This document shows, piece after piece, positions 6,275 to 9,228 of a stretch of DNA of 9,228 nucleotides. Origin of the DNA: an uncultured Flavobacteriales bacterium (GTDB taxonomy: Bacteria; Bacteroidota; Bacteroidia; Flavobacteriales_D; Sanyastnellaceae); assembly GCA_937967465.1 (NCBI GenBank), contig CALBSW010000061.1, positions 1 through 9,228 on the forward strand. The letters are read 5' to 3'. Numbering within the stretch: the stretch's first letter is position 1; each line of letters opens with the position of its first letter. The translations under genes and the position numbers were made by a program. The notes beneath the pieces were generated by a model. It was not told where the DNA came from. It was given only the letters and a program-made list of their open reading frames with translations, and made no database searches.

Positions 6275-7506
6275 TGGATACGGTGAACCTGATTGACTCC
6301 TTCCGGGAGTTCAAGGAATTGAAGAGCATCGACCGCGAAACGATGATGGGCATCCTCGAAGAGGTGTTCCGCAACATGATCATCAAGAAGTACGGTGCGG
6401 ACGACAACTTTGACATCATCATCAACCCCGAGAAGGGCGACCTCGAGATCTGGCACAACCGCGAGATCGTCGAAGACGGTGAAGTCGAGGATCCGGTCGC
6501 GGAGATCGCGTTGAGCGACGCCCTGAAGATCGAGGACGACTTCGAGGTCGGCGAGGAGGTCTCCGAGGAGATCAAGCTGGCCGATTTCGGTCGCCGCAAC
6601 GTATTGTCCATGCGCCAGAACCTCGCCGGCAAGGTGATGGAGTTGGAGAAGGACGCCCTGTACCGCAAGTACAAGGACCGCGTTGGCGAGATCATCTCCG
6701 CCGAGGTCTACCAGATCTGGAAGCGCGAAATCCTGCTCGTCGACGACGATGACAATGAGCTCATCATGCCGCGCGACCAGCAGATTCCCGGCGACTTCTT
6801 CCGCAAGGGCGACGCCGTTCGCGCGGTGGTGGCCGAGGTGGACATCCGCAACAACAACCCCCGCATCATCCTGTCCCGCACGGCGCCCGAGTTCCTCGCC
6901 CGCCTCTTCGAACAGGAAGTGCCCGAGATCTACGACGGCCTCATCACCATCAAGAAGGTGGTGCGCGCCCCAGGCGACCGTGCCAAGGTGGCTGTGGAGT
7001 CCTATGACGACCGCGTCGACCCGGTGGGTGCCTGCGTGGGCATGAAAGGATCCCGCATCCATGGCATCGTGCGCGAGTTGAAAAACGAGAACATCGACGT
7101 CATCAACTACACGGCCAACGAGCAGCTGCTCATCGCCCGTGCACTGAGCCCGGCCAAGATTTCCTCCATCACCATCAAGGGGGAGCGCGCCGAAGTCTAT
7201 CTGCAGCCCGACCAGGTCTCCCTGGCCATCGGTAAGGGTGGACACAACATCAAACTCGCAGGCAAACTGACCGGCTATGAAATCGATGTCTACCGCGAAG
7301 GCGAGACGGAAATCGACGACGTCGAACTGAAAGAGTTTGCAGACGAAATCGAAGCTTGGATCATTGAAGAGCTTGAGAAAATTGGTTGCGACACCGCACG
7401 GAGCGTGTTGAACCTGACTGTGGAGGACCTGGCCAATCGGACGGATCTCGAAGTCGAGACCATCGAAGATGTGGTCAACATCCTGAAGGCCGAATTCGAC
7501 GCCTGA
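6274..7506 (+). CDS. nusA: Transcription elongation/termination factor NusA
   Basis: A 410-residue NusA, the usual size for Bacteroidota and shorter than the roughly 495 residues of E. coli NusA. It binds RNA polymerase and nascent RNA and modulates pausing, termination and antitermination. The N-terminal polymerase-binding domain covers about 1-130 and is rich in Asp/Glu (about 69-100). An S1 domain lies at about 135-200 (VGEIISAEVYQIWKREILL, ending NNNPRIILSRT). KH1 includes VDPVGACVGMKGSRI (248-262). KH2 has the GxxG loop as IGKGGHNIKLAG (319-330). A helix-hairpin-helix-like C-terminus (about 365-408, IGCDTARSVLNLTVEDLA) replaces the long acidic repeats of E. coli. The ATG overlaps the rimP stop by one base. 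An open frame extends upstream in the same phase to 5944 but only shadows rimP. A gap of 52 bases separates nusA from infB. Confidence 0.97.
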   Translation: MDTVNLIDSFREFKELKSIDRETMMGILEEVFRNMIIKKYGADDNFDIIINPEKGDLEIWHNREIVEDGEVEDPVAEIALSDALKIEDDFEVGEEVSEEIKLADFGRRNVLSMRQNLAGKVMELEKDALYRKYKDRVGEIISAEVYQIWKREILLVDDDDNELIMPRDQQIPGDFFRKGDAVRAVVAEVDIRNNNPRIILSRTAPEFLARLFEQEVPEIYDGLITIKKVVRAPGDRAKVAVESYDDRVDPVGACVGMKGSRIHGIVRELKNENIDVINYTANEQLLIARALSPAKISSITIKGERAEVYLQPDQVSLAIGKGGHNIKLAGKLTGYEIDVYREGETEIDDVELKEFADEIEAWIIEELEKIGCDTARSVLNLTVEDLANRTDLEVETIEDVVNILKAEFDA

Positions 7507-7558
7507 TTCTTCCACCTCCCCCGTTCAACCTCCAATCCAACACCCCGGCACCTCCCAC

Positions 7559-9228
7559 ATGTCTGAAGTCTCCAAACCGGTACGCCTGAGCAAAGTCGCC
7601 CGTGAATTCAACCTCGGGTTGGACACCATCGTCGAGTTCCTCGCCTCCAAGGGCATTGAAGTGGAGCGCAAGCCCAACACCAAGTTGGAGCCTGAGCAAT
7701 ACGCCCTCGTCCGCGCCAATTTTGCCGACGAGAAAGCCGCCAAGGAAAAGGCCAAGCAGAAGTCGAAGACCCTGCTCGAGATGGAGGCCGTAGCGGTGGA
7801 CTCCAAGAAAAAAGCCGAGGCTGAACCAGAGCCGGAGGCCGCTCCTGAGCCAGCCGCAACTCCAGAACCAGAAGCCGCTCCAGCACCCGAGCCCACTCCT
7901 GAGCCTGCACCCGAGGAAGCTGCGCCAGTCGCAGAGGAGGCACCCGCAGAAGAAGCGCCAGCCCCCGAAGCTGAAGAAGCAGCTGCCCCAACAGAGGAGC
8001 CGAAAGCAGAGTCCGCTGTGAAAGTGGTGGGCAAGGTGGACCTCGACGCCGTGGCGCCGAAGAAGAAGACCAAAAAGGCCCCTGCAAAGAAGGCTGAAAA
8101 GGCCGCCGAAAAGCCTGCCGCCAAGAAGGAAGAAGCCCCAGCCCCAGCAGCCGAGGCTCCCAAGGCCGAGGAAAAGCCCGCAGCGCCCAAGGCCGAAGAC
8201 ACCCCTCCTGCTGAGGTGGTGCGCGCCAAGGCCGAAAAGCTCACCGGTCCTACCGTGGTGGGCAAGATTGAATTGCCCGTCGAGAAAAAGCCGACGACGG
8301 CCGGCGAAAAGCGCAAGCGCAAGCGCATCACCAAGGTCGACGTCGAAGCTGCTGGAAAACAAGCCGGCAAGCGTGGCCGCACCGTCACCGGCGCTCCGCG
8401 CAAGGAGATTTCCGACAAGGACATCCAGAAGGAAATCAAGGAAACCCTCGCTCGCCTGAGCAAGGGCAAGAAGACCCAAGCCAGCGCCAAGACCCGCCGT
8501 GCCAAGCGCGACGCCAAGGCCGAACGGGTCGAGCGCGAGCAGCTGGCTCGGATGGAGGCGGCCCACACGCTGGAGCTGACCGAATTCGTGACGGCCTCCG
8601 AGCTCGCCACGATGATGGACATCTCCGTCAACGAGGTCATCTCCGCCTGCATGTCGCTCGGCATGATGGTGTCCATCAACCAACGTCTCGACAAGGAAAC
8701 CATCGGCATCATCGCCGAAGAGTTCGGTTACGGCGTGGACTTCGTTTCTGCCGAAGTGCAGGAAGCCATTGAAGTGGAGACCGACAGCGAGGAGGACCTC
8801 GAGTCCCGCCCGCCGATCGTGACCGTCATGGGCCACGTCGACCATGGTAAGACCTCCCTGCTCGACTACATCCGCAACACCAATGTGATCGACGGTGAGG
8901 CCGGCGGCATCACGCAGCACATTGGTTCCTACAGTGTGGAGCTCGAAGACGGCAATCGGATGACCTTCATCGACACGCCGGGTCACGAGGCGTTCACGGC
9001 CATGCGTGCCCGCGGTGCCCAGGTCACCGACCTCGCCATCATCATCGTGGCGGCCGACGACGCGGTCATGCCGCAAACGAAGGAGGCCATCAGCCACGCC
9101 CAAAGCGCCGAGATTCCCTTCCTCATCGCCATCAACAAATGCGATCGGGAGGAATCCAATCCCGACAAAATCCGGACCGAGCTCGCCGAGCTGGGCATCC
9201 AAGTCGAAGAGTGGGGCGGCAAGACGCA
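7559..9228 (+). CDS. infB: Translation initiation factor IF-2 (N-terminal 556 codons; cut by window end)
   Basis: The ATG at 7559 begins MSEVSKPVRLSKVAREFNLG, a classic first IF2_N domain (about 1-55). A long low-complexity linker follows, rich in Ala, Pro, Glu and Lys (about 80-250). A basic segment (KRKRKR, 251-256) and a charged helix (about 285-335) lead to a second IF2_N-like domain (about 338-395). The GTPase domain then shows G1 GHVDHGKT (425-432), the switch-I segment GGITQH (449-454), G3 DTPGH (472-476) and G4 NKCD (526-529). The rest of the G domain and the fMet-tRNA-binding C-terminus lie beyond the window. IF-2 places initiator fMet-tRNA on the 30S subunit and promotes 50S joining using GTP. 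The 52 bases after nusA are C-rich with no Shine-Dalgarno sequence. Linker codons use more NNA/NNT (CCA, GCA, CCT, GAA) than the G domain, which strongly prefers NNC/NNG. Confidence 0.97.
   Translation, partial: MSEVSKPVRLSKVAREFNLGLDTIVEFLASKGIEVERKPNTKLEPEQYALVRANFADEKAAKEKAKQKSKTLLEMEAVAVDSKKKAEAEPEPEAAPEPAATPEPEAAPAPEPTPEPAPEEAAPVAEEAPAEEAPAPEAEEAAAPTEEPKAESAVKVVGKVDLDAVAPKKKTKKAPAKKAEKAAEKPAAKKEEAPAPAAEAPKAEEKPAAPKAEDTPPAEVVRAKAEKLTGPTVVGKIELPVEKKPTTAGEKRKRKRITKVDVEAAGKQAGKRGRTVTGAPRKEISDKDIQKEIKETLARLSKGKKTQASAKTRRAKRDAKAERVEREQLARMEAAHTLELTEFVTASELATMMDISVNEVISACMSLGMMVSINQRLDKETIGIIAEEFGYGVDFVSAEVQEAIEVETDSEEDLESRPPIVTVMGHVDHGKTSLLDYIRNTNVIDGEAGGITQHIGSYSVELEDGNRMTFIDTPGHEAFTAMRARGAQVTDLAIIIVAADDAVMPQTKEAISHAQSAEIPFLIAINKCDREESNPDKIRTELAELGIQVEEWGGKT

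Noticed and set aside
6031..7515. Minus-strand open frame of 494 codons antisense to nusA
   Set aside because: It is a shadow of the nusA frame with a skewed Val/Asp/Leu composition and no family resemblance.
7475..9202. Minus-strand open frames of 575 and 395 codons antisense to infB
   Set aside because: They are rich in Gly/Leu/Phe or Ser/Ala because they read the Ala/Pro/Glu/Lys linker backwards. The plus strand has full IF-2 motifs.
1..9228. Search for tRNA or rRNA genes, CRISPR repeats, transposases, phage genes or attachment sites
   Set aside because: None was seen by eye. Intergenic gaps are at most about 150 bp and hold only the promoter-like elements and hairpin described.

Overview
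The window is GC-rich DNA packed with genes. It almost certainly comes from a member of the Bacteroidota. Four signs point there: the ActA/ActB subunits of alternative complex III in their Bacteroidota form, a PorZ-type type IX secretion protein with a type A-like C-terminal sorting domain, an ActA upstream region carrying the Bacteroidota -7 element TAnnTTTG, and starts without a purine-rich ribosome binding site. I cannot name the genus. The high GC content suggests a GC-rich lineage rather than a typical Flavobacterium.

The left part (1-5656) is transcribed on the minus strand. Reading in that direction, it holds an AlbA_2-domain (Schlafen-like) putative nucleic-acid-binding protein, PorZ, a small exported SPOR-domain protein whose start overlaps the porZ stop (ATGA), the hexaheme cytochrome ActA with its own promoter, and the first 86 codons of ActB. 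PorZ belongs to cell-surface protein export and attachment. ActA and ActB belong to the respiratory chain, as quinol:electron acceptor oxidoreductase.

The right part (5804-9228) is transcribed on the plus strand. It is the conserved operon rimP-nusA-infB for ribosome maturation, transcription elongation/termination and translation initiation. infB is cut by the window end inside the G domain. rimP and nusA overlap by one base (TAATG). The 147-bp divergent region between the AlbA_2 gene and rimP carries a strong GC hairpin with a T-rich 3' flank in the rimP leader, which may be a terminator or attenuator.

No gene-free stretch exceeds about 150 bp. I found no tRNA, rRNA, CRISPR array, insertion sequence or phage gene. 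The content is mainly core housekeeping and respiratory genes, and I do not see a convincing undescribed multi-gene system. The points most worth a second look are the rimP leader hairpin, the coupling of porZ to the SPOR gene next to the act cluster, and the AlbA_2 gene between the two blocks.
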